From positions 11,097,501 to 11,161,500 of the forward strand of contig NC_071347.1 of the NCBI RefSeq assembly GCF_027744825.2: a DNA stretch of 64,000 nucleotides. The letters are read 5' to 3'. Position 1 is the first letter of the stretch. The number at the start of each line of letters is the position of its first letter. The DNA comes from Synchiropus splendidus. Lineage: Eukaryota > Chordata > Actinopteri > Syngnathiformes > Callionymidae. The position numbers and the translations under genes were made by a program. Positions 1 to 13,400 of the stretch are shown here, piece by piece. Below the pieces are notes generated by a model. That model saw only the letters and a program-made list of their open reading frames with translations. It did no database searches and was not told the DNA's origin.

Positions 1-842
1 TGCGATGCCAGCAGACTTAAATATTGTTTTCACAAGTGTGCAAGCTAATTATCTTGAATTTTTCATCTGTGCTCGGAGGGTCGTAAGAGACGGTGATTAG
101 TGATTCATTACTTCTCATTACCTGCCCTGTCAAACTGTTTCCTTTACTTATTCAAGCTGATGAGCCCAACATGGCCTGCCTCTCTCTCAGCGATGGCGGA
201 GGAAGACCTCAAACGCCAGATAAGCAAATATAAATAATGACTGGAGAATAATGGAATGAGAGGCCATTTATTCCAGAAAGAAAAACTACGGAGCGGCGCC
301 GGGGATTTATGGGTAATAATTACGTCTTCCGTTTGAGGTGGCGATTCCGCGCGGGTTTCGAAGCGGCTGCGTCACGTGATGCCGGCCACCAGATGTCGCT
401 GAATGAGGATTGATTCGGTAAACAAGCTGCCACTCTGAGACGCAGGTCAAGGTGACTCAACTGTGAATGGAATACAAGATGTCAACATTTTCACTCAGCA
501 GGATTTGCCAACTTACTAAACACGCAAGTGCTTTTCTAAGGTCACTTCAAATAGGTCGGTCTTTTTGACACAAATCTCACCAGGCTCTTGCCAATTGACC
601 TGCACTGACAGGTCATCTAGTCGCAATTGCAAGTCGCAACTGGGGTCAGCTACCAACTGTGCACCCAAACCAATGGCCAGTTGTATGGCAATGAAATAGC
701 CTTGCAACTCTTCAATACTCTCAACAGCCTTTACGGGTACTTTATTTTGGTGTATCTGGCCTGGGAGGTCAGAGTGCATTGAACATATCAAGAGGAGTGA
801 CCGTGGAGCGCAATGGAGGAACCAGGTAAAAGGAGAATGACT
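1..842. other. Non-coding start of the window
   Basis: No supported gene. The part from about 150 to 440 mixes AT-rich motifs (ATAAGCAAATATAAATAATG, GGTAATAATTACG) with unique GC-rich sequence and could be a conserved non-coding element. A 91-codon minus-strand open frame at 516-791 reads protein-like but has no ATG start that can be supported and no partner exon. Confidence 0.4.
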
Positions 843-1794
843 TTCATGGTTGAGTTAAAGGACATGAGGAGGATATGTGTGAGTAAAGAGGTGGAGACAG
901 GCTGAGGGAAGTGCCCAACTTAGACTTCTTAGGGATTTGAACCAAATGACTTCATGCATTGTTATTTGCAGAGCGCACATATTCTGCCTTGTAAGGTACA
1001 AAGTTCCACCAATGTCACTGTCACTGTTTTCAGGTAGCACTATGAGGAATACTTACAGTCAGGAATCTGCAGCGTATTGAAGGAATTGATCGAGGAAAAG
1101 GATTGGGCTAACACAGAAAACTTATGTGCGAAACTGTTCCAAAAAATTGTCCCTCCCCTAAAGCCTGGCTGGTACAAATCCACCTATTGAGGAAGTATTA
1201 CCTGCAATAATGCACCAGCTTTGAGGCAGTATTCTGTACATGGACCTTCATACTTTGATTTAGTCCTTCTGAACAACATCAATAGTCCATTTTTGATGGG
1301 CAGATTAGTTTTGGAAGAAATTGGAAGCAGGATTTTTTGTTAAATGTTAGGGTTACACCTCACAAGGTGAGTGGCTTTGAAGTAGAGTTGTACCAGTACA
1401 TTATCTTTTGGGTAGAAGTACAAGACTTTTACACTCATTTTACACAGGAAGACTGACCAGACCAATGTAAATTATGTGAGGATGAAATACATTTGTCTTA
1501 AAATCTCTGGTTTATCCTCAGTGTACCATCCCAATGAACTGACACTCATCTTGCTCGAGTCAGATACTCATAGTACTCACTTGTTGTGCTTGCAGAGAGA
1601 TGCGGCGGCAGCTCCTTCCTTGATACCCATCAAGAGATAAACTCATTGCCAGTGGCACATCAGAGGAATCACTCTTCATGTACCAAAAGGATTGCCTTAA
1701 GTTAAGTGAACGTGCAGTACATTGTGTTTTTATACTTGCCGACCATGTGCTTCGCTGGCAAAGACACCTTCCACTGAGATTCCTGAGTGGAGCC
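843..1794 (+). pseudogene. Decayed intronless coding-like stretch of unknown family
   Basis: The plus strand gives long runs of protein-like sequence with no introns but with stops and frame changes. One frame runs from 936 to 1328 (FEPNDFMHCYLQSAHILPC; HYEEYLQSGICSVLKELIEE; PSYFDLVLLNNINSPFLMG), broken by TAG at 1035-1037 and TGA at 1188-1190. A one-base shift near 1328 opens the next frame, with GFEVELYQYIIFWVEVQDFY, to a TGA at 1454-1456. A third frame (about 1624-1794) reads DKLIASGTSEESLFMYQK and on to HVLRWQRHLPLRFL. FMVELKDMRRICVSKE at 843-890 may be an upstream part. The YQYIIFWVEVQDFY segment is reminiscent of the FW helix of RGS domains, but I do not recognise the gene. A retrocopy or dead gene is likeliest; exons of a live gene with tiny introns are unlikely because the gaps are too short. 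It ends where a MITE-like end begins. Confidence 0.45.
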
Positions 1795-2262
1795 AATGAG
1801 GCTTTATGAAACCGTGCCCTCATCTGCAGAGCTTACTAGGTGTTTTTAAAATAACATGTAACTTTCAATGACATTGTTGATCATAAAGCAGAGTCTAGTC
1901 ATCTAGTGCCCTCTGAAAACAAGGACACTAGTGATGAGGCTTCATGAAACAGTCCTCATTTTCAAAGCAAACTAGATGACACACTGCTCAGAAAAAAAAA
2001 GAAAGAGATCAGATCATTTTTAAACCACCTACTGAGCCCTGAAAACCATTGCTCTGTTTCATGAAGCTTCATCAGCCCACCACTAAGAGAAGTCCTTCAA
2101 GAGCAGCTTCTGTTGGTGGTGATGGACTTATGAGTCTGAGTATGTGGCGCTTTTGGTTTTGTAATGATGTGAGGTTTTATTGAAATGGGTGAAAATGTAG
2201 AGCAAAGAGTGCCATCTGGTGGGCTTTTGAAAATGAGTTTCATGAAGCCTCATCAGCACATT
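1793..2262. mobile_element. Nested MITE-like repeats with TGATGAGGCTTCATGAAAC ends
   Basis: An inner element (1932-2074, 143 bp) has near-perfect 21 bp inverted ends: TGATGAGGCTTCATGAAACAG at the left, and TGATGAAGCTTCATGAAACAG as the complement of the right end. A diverged left end at about 1793 and a right end at 2236-2262 flank it, as if a second copy had been split. A third copy lies at 46306-46477. Confidence 0.5.
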
Positions 2263-4048
2263 ACTACTCAGCACCATTTCACAGTCAACTTTACGGTGCT
2301 GTCCGAAGTCCTCAGAAATTGGCTTCACATATCTGTCTTTCTAAACAGGCCACAATGGAAACCCTCCAAAATCTGGTTTAAATCAGTGTGTTTCTAACAC
2401 TGGACGTCCGTTTCAGATTCAGTAGACAATATTAGAAAATAGCTGTTCGCTGGCTATTTAGTCAACGCAAATACGAATCTTAAAGCAACCCTCTATTTTG
2501 TGGAACATTTCGTATCAGTCTCGCTTGTGTATGATGTGGTGAGAATATACCGTCGTCGTTTGTAGCACCTGCTTCTAGGGTCATATTTGAGAAGTATTAG
2601 GGACAAGATGAAGACACAAGTTCCCACAAATAAAAGTGGTGAGGTTCCACTGCGGCGAACACTGAACCAAACCATGACATCCAAACCTACGCAACATTGC
2701 AACACATGGTGACACATGAACCGAAGATTCATCATCCTTACAAGATTTTAACAAACTTCATTCACATTCATTAAAAGGGGTTTCGCCTCAAGGGGCGTGC
2801 TCTTAATTAGGAGGTTTGAGGGGACAGGCCTCGGGGATGATCCATATCTGGAGGCTTGTTGAAGCGGCGGCAACTTTTGCAAACACTCCCTCAGCTGCAA
2901 CACAACTCTTTGCCCTTGGATATGCTGGTTTGGCTCGGCGGGTTCCGAGGGGAGTATTGACATCTATGACAGCGCTCCGATTAGCCAGTCAGCTGCAGGC
3001 CTGGCACCTGTCAGGTACAGAGAAGAAGGATGACTGAGCTGGAGGAGGATAAACTGCGGGTTGGCGAGGACATACACGGGTTTTAGGCGCCGGAGTCGAG
3101 GTACGACACGTGTGGAAATATTGTTTTGAAGATGACAAATGTGAACCTTAAGAGTGATCTGGTGATCGGACCAGAGACGGAGGGCGCAGCCGTTCCTCCG
3201 CAGGGGAACAATCCAGGCGACGTGAAGAAAGAGGACAGTAAACAAATGTCCGAGTGGCCAAGCAGCAGGAAGGAGACGGAGTGACAGAGTGGTCTGCGCT
3301 TGACAGACACGCCTCACACGGGCTGACAGCTCCGTCAATAGCCCCAGGATGGCCACCCTGATTGACAGCTAGCAGGTGGCGCTTGAATGGAGTTGTCAGG
3401 ACGACTGTCAGTCACAGTCACGTCAGTGTGGCTACCAGGACCCGGCTGAACAGGCACACAGATGCCCAAGGTGATCTCAGGCATACTGTTGGCGCCAGGA
3501 TCATGCTGAGATTAGCATAAATGACAGCGGCTCAGCACCACAACGGCCTGTCGTTCATATATACACACACGTTCACAAAATCTAAAAATGACTTGAATGG
3601 ATGCAGCTTTTCTCTTTCCCTTGTATTCTCTTTAATTGAGCATTGTTCCAGCACCGGGGCATGAAGCACAGGAGTTAATGGGCAATAATTATATGTGAGC
3701 GAGGCTTTCTCCCTGGAGTGGAATCCAGAACAAATGGAATCTCCGATGTGCAACATTCTACTTCATTACATCTGCCGCGATTAAAGCCCGAACATCTGGC
3801 ACCGCATTCTGACAGATAGACAAGACTTCTGGACTGGAAGGGAAATCGAGCGATATTTACAAAAAAATAGATGTAACACGGGATATTTACTGGGTGAGAG
3901 AGCCAGCGCTGGCGGCGGCGGCGGCGGTGTGGGAGGGGACACTCTCTCTATCAGCGTTGAAGTAATAGATGCGTGTAAACATGACTAAATTGTTTGGACA
4001 CTTCTGACAAAATGAACACCCTCACCACACTTTCACATCACAATGGAC
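2263..4048. other. Non-coding DNA downstream of the znf536-like gene
   Basis: No gene is supported. A GGC trinucleotide run lies near 3913-3929. A weak minus-strand frame at 2493-2735 contains a VMVWF...SPLLFV string reminiscent of Tc1-type transposases, but it is too short to call. Confidence 0.4.
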
Positions 4049-4054
4049 TTTATT
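4049..4054 (-). terminator. znf536: Poly(A) signal AATAAA of the znf536-like gene
   Basis: TTTATT on the plus strand gives AATAAA on the minus strand, about 162 nt after the stop codon, so a short 3' untranslated region is likely. Confidence 0.5.
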
Positions 4055-4140
4055 ATAACACGCGGCGTCGCCGCTACAGATAAATACACACTGTGGTCCT
4101 TCAGAGAAATACTGGAATGTACATCGAGCTTTGTTTATGA

Positions 4141-4164
4141 CTTTTTTTTTTTTTTTTTTTTTTT
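4141..4164. repeat. Poly(T) tract in the 3' untranslated region of the znf536-like gene
   Basis: A run of about 23 T follows ATGAC. On the minus strand it is a poly(A) run between the stop codon and the AATAAA signal. Confidence 0.7.
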
Positions 4165-4215
4165 GTCCTAATCCCTAATCGTAGCTGTCCATATCTGTCT
4201 GCTGCCATGACAACA

Positions 4216-4454
4216 TCAAGTGCCACACAGCGAGGTCATGCCGTTCTGCTCTCCGCCAGGAGCCACGCCGTCTTCCGTGATGTTGGGAGGGAGTTTGGAT
4301 GGTCGCTGGGGCGGCGCGTGAGAGCGGCGTAGGCGCCGATCGGGGTACAGGCTGTTGTCAAAGGGTTTGCGGTGGACACAGATGACATGGGTCTTCAGGT
4401 TGCCTTTCTGGGAGGCGCTGTAGGGGCAGTACTTGCACTGGAAGGGCTTCCGAA
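4216..4454 (-). CDS. znf536: znf536-like coding exon C: terminal C2H2 finger and stop
   Basis: The acceptor (TTGCAG) lies just before 4454 and TGA is at 4216-4218. The exon completes Val775 and adds 78 residues: a finger (RKPFQCKYC, SASQKGNLKTHVICVH) followed by KPFDNSLYPDRRLRRSH, which is strongly basic, and a short Pro-rich tail. The finger resembles the QKGNLK type of finger 2. It may correspond to an alternative last exon of mammalian ZNF536; I recall the canonical human form ending differently (CIKRPDLCGK). ZNF827-like proteins end in a similar finger, so the exon alone would not decide the gene, but its phase and position join it to exons A and B. Confidence 0.8.
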
Positions 4455-7400
4455 CTGCAAGAGAACACGGAGTAGAACTGATTTAAGGTAAACATTAGCA
4501 AGGCGCTATCTTTTAGAGAGATGCGTTCTGTCAGTGTAAATCGAAAACCGCAACACTGAGCGGATCGTGTTTGTTATTTAACGCCCACCAGATTTTTGTA
4601 TTAAATATGCTCAGTGTTTTGTAAGGTCACCATGAGAGATGAGAACACTGCACTACAAGTTTACCAAATTCATTTTTCGGTCGTTGAAAAGTAACTTGAG
4701 GGGTAGAGTTTGTTTTTTTGTGTATGACTGAGTAATTTAATTCTGTGTGTAACTATGAGCATGTGAATGATTAAGGCAGTGATTTGTGTGTAGAGTAAAT
4801 GATTCAGATATATATTGATTCAATTCAATATATAGCTGTGAGTGATGCGGGGGCCTTGTTCCAAGGGTCGTGTGTATTATGAGTGACAATATATTTCAGC
4901 ATCATCCCATATTTTAAGTCAACATATTCTTTTATTGCTTTGTTGAGATAAAAAAAATCAAGTTGAAAACCATATGAGCAGCTTCAAGCAGCTCATTTGT
5001 CCAGCACGACTCCATTGTGTTCAGAATTCTTAACCCCCCCACCAAAAAAAAAAACAAAAGGGAGAATGTTTTGACTTTCAAAATCCACGCAGTGCTTTTT
5101 ACGACTCTCTTTCTTGCTTGAAAATAAAACAGCTCATTTGAAGGATGTGTGTGATCCATGTGTGCCGGTCTGCTCTCCCATCACATTGTGAAACGTTCTA
5201 TTTTCTCTAAAACGCTGCCGCACACTTCATGGACGAATGGTCTCTAATTCTTTGCAGCCCATTTCCTGCTCACAACTCACACACACACATGCAGACACGC
5301 AGGCACACACAGACACACAAGTGTTGAGTTGAGGAATGACAGACGTCTGCAGCTGAGAGAGGAGGAATGCCCAAACTTCCTGTCTCCTCCTCTGCATGTT
5401 GCGGTGGAGAGAAAGTGTGAAGCAACATGACGCAGCACACGTCCACAAACAACAAAAGGCTTTGTGGAACGTTATCTGACCTCAAGACGGATCAGCGGCA
5501 GCAGATGAGAAGACGAGGAACCATCCTGATGATTCATGTCGCCGTGCTCCCTGACATCCTCGTGTCCTTGTTCTATTCCTGAGATGTTACCTCACATAAT
5601 GACTTTTCCCTTCTTCCGAACTCTTCAACCTGTTTTCTCTATGATTCATGGTTACAGTAAACCATTATGTGCTGATGTCATCTGACATCACTTCCCAAAA
5701 CGCGAGAGTTGTCTGAGCCTCGTCACCCCTCTCTCGCCGCTTCCTCTCCATCACGCGCCTCGCCGCCGCTCCGACAGCTGCGGTGCGACGCTCAATAGCT
5801 GCTCTCACATCTACATAAAAAAGGTGTTTTTGGGGGGGAAAGTGGGAAAGCTCACAGACGGTGAGAGCAATAAAAGGTAATGCTCCATCTGCTGGTGTGT
5901 AATAACCTGATGGCTGCAGAGGACACACAAACACACACACACACACATTTGTATTCCTATTTGGTGGGGTCCGCTCATTGACATAATGCTTTCCCCAGCC
6001 TCTCACCCTCAGCCTAACCATCCAGAACAAATGGCTAACCTTAACCAGGACTCTAAACCCAATTGTGGTGACCCAGATGTGTTGAGGTTTGCATCCTCAG
6101 ATTGAGGTTTCAACTTTAATGTCCCCACAAGTGTAGCAATACAAGGCACACCTAGACACACACACATCAACATGATGTCACTCAGATGAGGCCTGTTAGG
6201 TTGGATCATCAGACACCAGTGAGTGAGTGAGTGAATTCTACAGATGCCTATGACACAGTGACACAACGTGATTTGATTCTATGCTTGAAATCTTTTAATC
6301 TGTTAGTGAATTTAATGCACGTGAACTGACTTATGACTGACTGCATCAGGTATTTTGTCAGGTACTCAGTGACAGACTGAGTGAGTGAGTGAATTCATGA
6401 TGCACTGACTTATGCATTAGGTATTTTGTCAGGTACTGAGTGAGTGAGTGAGTGAGTGAGTGAATTCATGATGCACAGACTTATGCATCAGGTATTTTGT
6501 CAGGTACTGAGTGAGTGAGTGCGTGAGTGAATTTATGATGCACTGACTTATGCATTAGGTCTTTTGTCAGGTACTGAGTGAGTGAGTGAGTGAGTGCGTG
6601 AGTGAGTAAGTGAGTGAGTGAGTGAGTGAGTGAGTGAGTGAGTTCATGATGCACTGACTTATGCATTACGTATTTTGTCAGGTACTCAGTGAGTGAGTGA
6701 GTGAGTGAGTGAATTCATGATGCACTGACTTATGCATCAGGTATTTTGTCAGGTACTCAGTGAGTGAGTGAGTGAGTGTGTGAGTGAATTCATGATGCAC
6801 AGACTTATGCATCAGGTATTTTGTCAGGTACTCAGTGAGTGAGTGAGTGCGTGAGTGAATTTATGATGCACTGGCTTATGCATTAGGTCTTTTGTCAGGT
6901 ACTGAGTGAGTGAGTGAGTGAGTGAGTGAGTGAGTGAGTGAATTCATGATGCACTGACTTATGCATCAGGTATTTTGTCAGGTACTGAGTGAGTGAGTGC
7001 GTGAGTGAATTTATGATGCACTGACTTATGCATTAGGTCTTTTGTCAGGTACTGAGTGAGTGAGTGAGTGAGTGAGTGTGTGAGTGAGTAAGTGAGTGAG
7101 TGAGTGAGTGAGTGAGTGAGTTCATGATGCACTGACTTATGCATTACGTATTTTGTCAGGTACTCAGTGAGTGAGTGAGTGAGTGAGTGAATTCATGATG
7201 CACTGACTTATGCATCAGGTATTTTGTCAGGTACTCAGTGAGTGAGTGCGTGAGTGACTTTATGATGCACTGACTTATGCATTAGGTCTTTTGTCAAGTA
7301 CTGAGTGAGTGAGTGAGTGAGTGCGTGAGTGAGTAAGTGAGTGAGTGAGTGAGTGAGTGAGTGAGTGAGTTCATGATGCACTGACTTATGCATTACGTAT

Positions 7401-10400
7401 TTTGTCAGGTACTCAGTGAGTGAGTGAGTGAGTGAGTGAATTCATGATGCACTGACTTATGCATCAGGTATTTTGTCAGGTACTCAGTGAGTGAGTGAGT
7501 GAGTGAGTGAGTGAATTCATGATGCACAGACTTATGCATCAGGTATTTTGTCAGGTACTCAGTGAGTGAGTGAGTGCGTGAGTGAATTTATGATGCACTG
7601 GCTTATGCATTAGGTCTTTTGTCAGGTACTGAGTGAGTGAGTGAGTGAGTGAGTAAGTGAGTGAGTGAGTGAGTGAGTGAGTGAGTGAGTTCATGATGCA
7701 CTACTTATGCATTACGTATTTTGTCAGGTACTCAGTGAGTGAGTGAGTGAGTGAATTCATGATGCACTGACTTATGCATTACGTATTTTGTCAGGTACTG
7801 AGTGAGAGAGTGAGTGAGTGAGTGAGTGAGTGAGTGAGTGAGTGAGTGAGTGAGTGAGTGAATTCATGATGCACTGACTTATACATCAGGTATTTTGTCA
7901 GGTACTCAGTGAGTGAGTGAATTCATGATGCACTGACTTATGCATTAGGTATTTTGTCAGGTACTGAGTGAGTGAGTGAGTGAGTGAGTGAGTGAGTGAG
8001 TGAGTGAGTGAATTCATGATGCACTGACTTATGCATCAGGTATTTTGTCAGGTACTGAGTGAGTGAGTGAGTGAGTGAGTGAGTGAGTGCGTGAGTGAAT
8101 TTATGATGCACTGGCTTATGCATTAGGTCTTTTGTCAGGTACTGAGTGAGTGAGTGAGTGAGTGAGTAAGTGAGTGAGTGAGTGAGTGAGTGAGTGAGTT
8201 CATGATGCACTACTTATGCATTACGTATTTTGTCAGGTACTCAGTGAGTGAGTGAGTGAGTGAGTGAATTCATGATGCACTGACTTATGCATTACGTATT
8301 TTGTCAGGTACTGAGTGAGAGAGTGAGTGAGTGAGTGAGTGAGTGAATTCATGATGCACTGACTTATACATCAGGTATTTTGTCAGGTACTCAGTGAGTG
8401 AGTGAGTGAGTGAGTGAATTCATGATGCACTGACTTATGCATTAGGTATTTTGTCAGGTACTGAGTGAGTGAGTGAGTGAGTGAGTGAATTCATGATGCA
8501 CTGACTTATGCATCAGGTATTTTGTCAAGTACTGAGTGAGAGAGTGAATGAATTTGTGATGTATTTTAGGTATTTTGTCAGGTACTGAGTGAGTGAGTGA
8601 GTGAGTGAATTTGTGATGTATTTTAGGTATTTTGTCAGGTACTGAGTGAGTGAGTGAGTGAGTGAGTGAATTTGTGATGTATTTTAGGTATTTTGTCAGG
8701 TACTGAGTGAGTGAGTGAGTGAGTGAGTGAATTTGTGATGTATTTTAGGTATTTTGTCAGGTACTGAGTGAGTGAGTGAGTGAGTGAATTTGTGATACCC
8801 ATTAGGTATTTTGTCAGGTACTGAGTGAGTGAGTGAGTGAGTGAGTGAGTGAGTGAGTGAGTGAGTGAGTGAGTGAGTGAGTGAATTTGTGATGCCCATT
8901 AGGTATTTTGTCAGGTACTGTGTGAGTGAGTGAGTGAATTCATGATGCACTGACTTATGCATCAGGTATTTTGTCAGGTACTGAGTGAGTGAGTGAGTGA
9001 GTGAATTCTATGGACGCCTCTGAAATAAATGAATGACTGACCTATTCATGTATGATGGTGAGTGAATTCTGTGGATGGCTTTGAGTGAGTGAGACTGTTC
9101 TTTATTATATGCATGAGCGAGTGAATGACTGATCCTTTAGAGTGTGGGTGAGTGAATGGGAGTTTATTAATTAAATTAATTAAGTGAGTGAGTAAACAAC
9201 AAGTGAACAAGTGTCAGTGTGATTTAATTCTATTTGTGCCTATGAGAGAGTGACTGTACTGATTGACGCATGAGTGTGTTGGGTGAAAGAATGATCCAAC
9301 GAGTCACCTAATTCTATGTGCAGCTGTGAGTGAGTGGCACATATAACAATACAGACAAATGTGTATAGTTGTGAATCTAATGGAGAAAAGGGGGAGGTGT
9401 TCCGAATTCACCCTGGGTCTCATGTTTGTGGAAGTTTCTTTGTTGAATCCAATGAGAACAGCAGTTCTTCAAAGCATCAGCTGATCAGCACGATGGTGAA
9501 AGTCGGAGGACAAAAGCCTCCTAATGTCCTTTAATAGGAAACAATAGCAGACAAGACCCGTCCCAAAGGTCTGGAGTCGACATGAGAGGTGCTGCCCTGC
9601 TTGTCTTCCCCCCTGCTGCCTGGGCTGCTCCCGCACTTCATCTTTCCGAGGGTCCAATTCCTCTCATCCCTCCCTCCCTTCAGAGGAGAGAGGAGGTCCA
9701 GGAGAGGGCAACCTCCAAATAAGTTCCATTCATCACAGGCCAGAGTCTAATGTAACTAATATTTTACAATTAGAGGAGACAGCAGCGGGCTCCGCGCCAT
9801 CCATCTCCAAACACATGATCCTGGAGTCATGGGCTGCGCTCACAACACAACACACCCTCAGACACACGCTGTGTCGGACATGAGGAGGGAGGGGCTGCGG
9901 AGCGTGAGGGCGGGGGCTTCCATAGGGTCAGAAACAGATGAGCGATGACACCGGAGTTGTGGTGGTTCGGTTCATAGCTAACCAGGTTGTTATGATATTG
10001 GTAAATTAATTCAGACTTACTGTCAAATACTGCAGTCTGTTTAGAACCCAACCTCAGCAGTGTGTCACATGACACCCTCAAACACAGCTCCAGCAGGTGT
10101 CGTGAATGCCCTTTATCTTTTAACTCATTTTGCTTTAGAAACTGTATTTTTTTGTTTCAATTTTGTCCTTTCAACATCTACATACATTCAAAAGTGTGTT
10201 TATTTTGTCTTTGACATCATTTTTTTATTGGTATTTATGTCAGCCATTTATTTAATGCAATTTATTTCAAGGGTGTTGGGTAAAAACTTGCTTTTCTAGT
10301 TTTCCGGTGTTCTATCAATATAACACTTGCATGTTCTATCTATATATGCAATCCTTCCTTTGCCTTTATTTATTGAATTAATGTTACAGTTTTGAAAAAA

Positions 10401-13400
10401 AATTATACATTTGTAAACCAAGTACCTTTTTTTTATTTATTGCAGACTTTTTCTTTGTTTTTTTTTAGACTACTTCAAACACCTTTATGTCTTTGCATAT
10501 TTATGAAACATGCATTTTATTTTGGTGAATTTCAAATCAGTCATCTGGAGTTGGAGTCTCCCACAACAAAAGCCTTGCGATGAGGGAATATTTATTACCA
10601 TAAATAAACTACTTATTCATATGTGTATTCACAGCATATTGACCAGATTTTGAATAGTCACCAAAAGTTCACTGTAAACTACGCCATAATTACCAAGTAT
10701 ATTACATAAATATACAAGTAATTACTTCATTAGTAGTTAATATGTGTGGCCCAATCTAAGGTGTTACCCAAAATCCTTGTGAATATAGTTTCAATAACTA
10801 CATATGGATCTCCGTATTGCTGATACAGAGCAATAGTTCCACATTGAAAGATAAAGTTCACAGAAAAGTTTTGAACTTTAAGATGAAAACTCATTCTTCA
10901 GTCATGAAAACCATTGACTGTGCAACTGTGGCAGTGCATTTTGGGACTTAACAGCCTTTGTTTCGTATGTAATCATATCACTGGCCGGGCGTGAACCCTT
11001 GGTCTTCAGTTTAAGATGCGACTGTGTTTGGGACAACAATTACAAGACCATCAAGCATGTCCAATGATGAAGCTCCAAAATAATCCCTCTCAAATAACCA
11101 TCAGTGCGATGAAGACGTACAATGGAGCGCGGAGGATTTTTATGCATTACTGCTGTTATGAAGCAGATTTGGAGTAAATTATACAGTTTCCTGTCCACTG
11201 TTAGTAGCTTCTTAGCTCGATAACTGAGAGCAACGACCTCAGGTTTATTTGTTAAAGACAGAAACCAGGATAAGCTTGAGTGACTGTCGCTATATAGTGT
11301 CAATTTAAAAGAGTTAGTTTCAGGTAAAGATGGAGGGAAAAAAAACCCACGTCACGTCCGACTCCATTGTGTGTGTCCGTGCATGCGTGTGTGTCTCTCC
11401 AGAGATAATGACCATGATGACAGTGTCGGGGGGCCGGCGGGGGCCACAGGAGCCGAATGGTGACTGATGACACCGTTCTGAGTTGTGATGTCACACAGAC
11501 AGTGAGTGATGAGTGCACATCCTTCCCTTTGCTCCACCCTTCATTATCTCGGTGAGGACGAGTGCGGCACAAAGGCGTTGCCCTCTCGCTGCCCTCAAAC
11601 GACATCTGCTCGTGGAGACACCAGCGCTCCTCTTTCACCATCTATCTCCATCTTTCTCTCCGTCAGTGAGGTCAAACAATGAGATAATGACTGGAACCTT
11701 TCAACCTTTCAAATCTGTGTCTTCTCTCTCTCTCTCTCTCTCTGGCTCTCTCTATCCCTCTCTCTCTCTATGCCTGACTCCTTTCATTTTTAATCCTTTT
11801 CTTTATGTATCTTCTCATGTTGACTTGTTCTCAGGCTTCTGAAGTGTCTCCTGTATCAAGGAACCATTGATCATTCTAGCGTCTGTGATTTTCTTTTTTA
11901 TTATCAAAGCCCAATGAAGGGTCGAAATATGTTTCGCTTTTTGGCACAGTGAGCAAAGAAATATATTATTTACTTTCAGACTTCCAAAATTCCTTATACA
12001 TTTCAATACATTTCTAGAATAAATAAACTAATGGACACATTTTAAGTTAAAAATCAATCCAAATATGTTGGTTTTATTGAGCAATTTATTCTAAACTTGT
12101 AATACAGTTCAACACATTTATCCAACCTTCACTTGAATTTTTTTATTTTATATTTTTATGCACATTTCCCATGTTGAATATATACATTTTTACTTGTTTG
12201 TTTTTACATATATTTCTTCTTGGTCTTTGTTTCTTCTTAAACGCCTCTTTTTCTGTATTAGATTTTACAGTCATTAATATCTACTGATATAGAAAGTATT
12301 TTAATCTCCTTTTTTATCTTTTTCCCCTCAAATATAACCCATTTTCCAAATTAATTCATACTTATCTTAAGTTATTTATCTATTATTGTTTTCATCCTGA
12401 ATTTGTTTGAAATGGTTTTAAACTTTATTATCTATTATTGGTCCAAAATCAGAAGTAATATTAGCAAATATTAAATTGAGTGCAACATGAAAACGAAATA
12501 AACAGCATGTTTCTCCTTATCAATTTTCATCTTTTTTAATCTCAAATAAAACTTAAAAAAAAGGTAGGTGTCTGTTAGATTTGTTATTGTTTTTCTTTAC
12601 ATTATCTTTTTTTTTTCATTTATTTCATTCCCTTTTTATCTAAATCCCTGTTGTATTCAAATATTCTGCCATTTTTATAATAATAATGATAGTTCTACTT
12701 TATTATTATGAAGCATTGAGATTATTTTGACTTGTGAACGACAAAATATTTCCTCATTATACAACAGTTGACGTTTTAATTAACGTTCAAAAGAAAATTA
12801 TCCTTCATCTCGTTCAATACTTCAATAAATTATTTCTTACATCTCAATGAAACACACAAGAATTATCATGCGCCACAGAGTTTTGGTGAGATGAATGGGT
12901 CTAAAACAGGAGGCCCCGTCAACTGGTTCACCGTCGCTGCTGCGCTTCTTAGAATGGTAAATGTGTCCATCTAGTGGTCAGCCGCGTGTAGTGCGCGGAC
13001 GCGGCTTCCTCCTCACCAACAGTCCGGGAGGCTCGCTGAGACTAATGAGCATGCAGACAGGTTCAACTGGGGGTCACCATCTGGCCAATTACCGCTGCTG
13101 GCACATCGGAGCCGACCTGAACTGTCATCACAAACACATCACTCCATGTCCAAACTGCCCGGCAATATGTCACCGTGCCACTCCAAGTGTCAGACAGTAT
13201 GGAGAGGACAGGGGGGCAACAGGAGACGGGCCCCCGTGACAGGGCCACCTGGTCAGCTTGAGCTGCCCGACCACCTGCTTGGCTCACTTTTGGAGGACAC
13301 TCGACACACTCTCAATGTCAGTTATCTGTCTTTGTGTCCCTCGTGATGGACAAGTGAGTGTGGCGGCTTGACGCCTCCGTCCTCCGGGAACAGAGGGGCC

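Noticed and set aside
516..791. 91-codon minus-strand frame (VESIEELQGYFIAIQLAIGL)
   Set aside because: The composition is protein-like and a weak acceptor lies near 768, but there is no ATG start that can be supported, no upstream exon on this strand and no recognised family. A blastp search would settle it.
2493..2735. Minus-strand frame with a VMVWF...SPLLFV string
   Set aside because: Only faintly like Tc1 transposase; no further transposase motifs or terminal repeats nearby.
6481..8962. Minus-strand frames of THSLTHS repeats
   Set aside because: They are translations of the GTGA minisatellite; no gene features.
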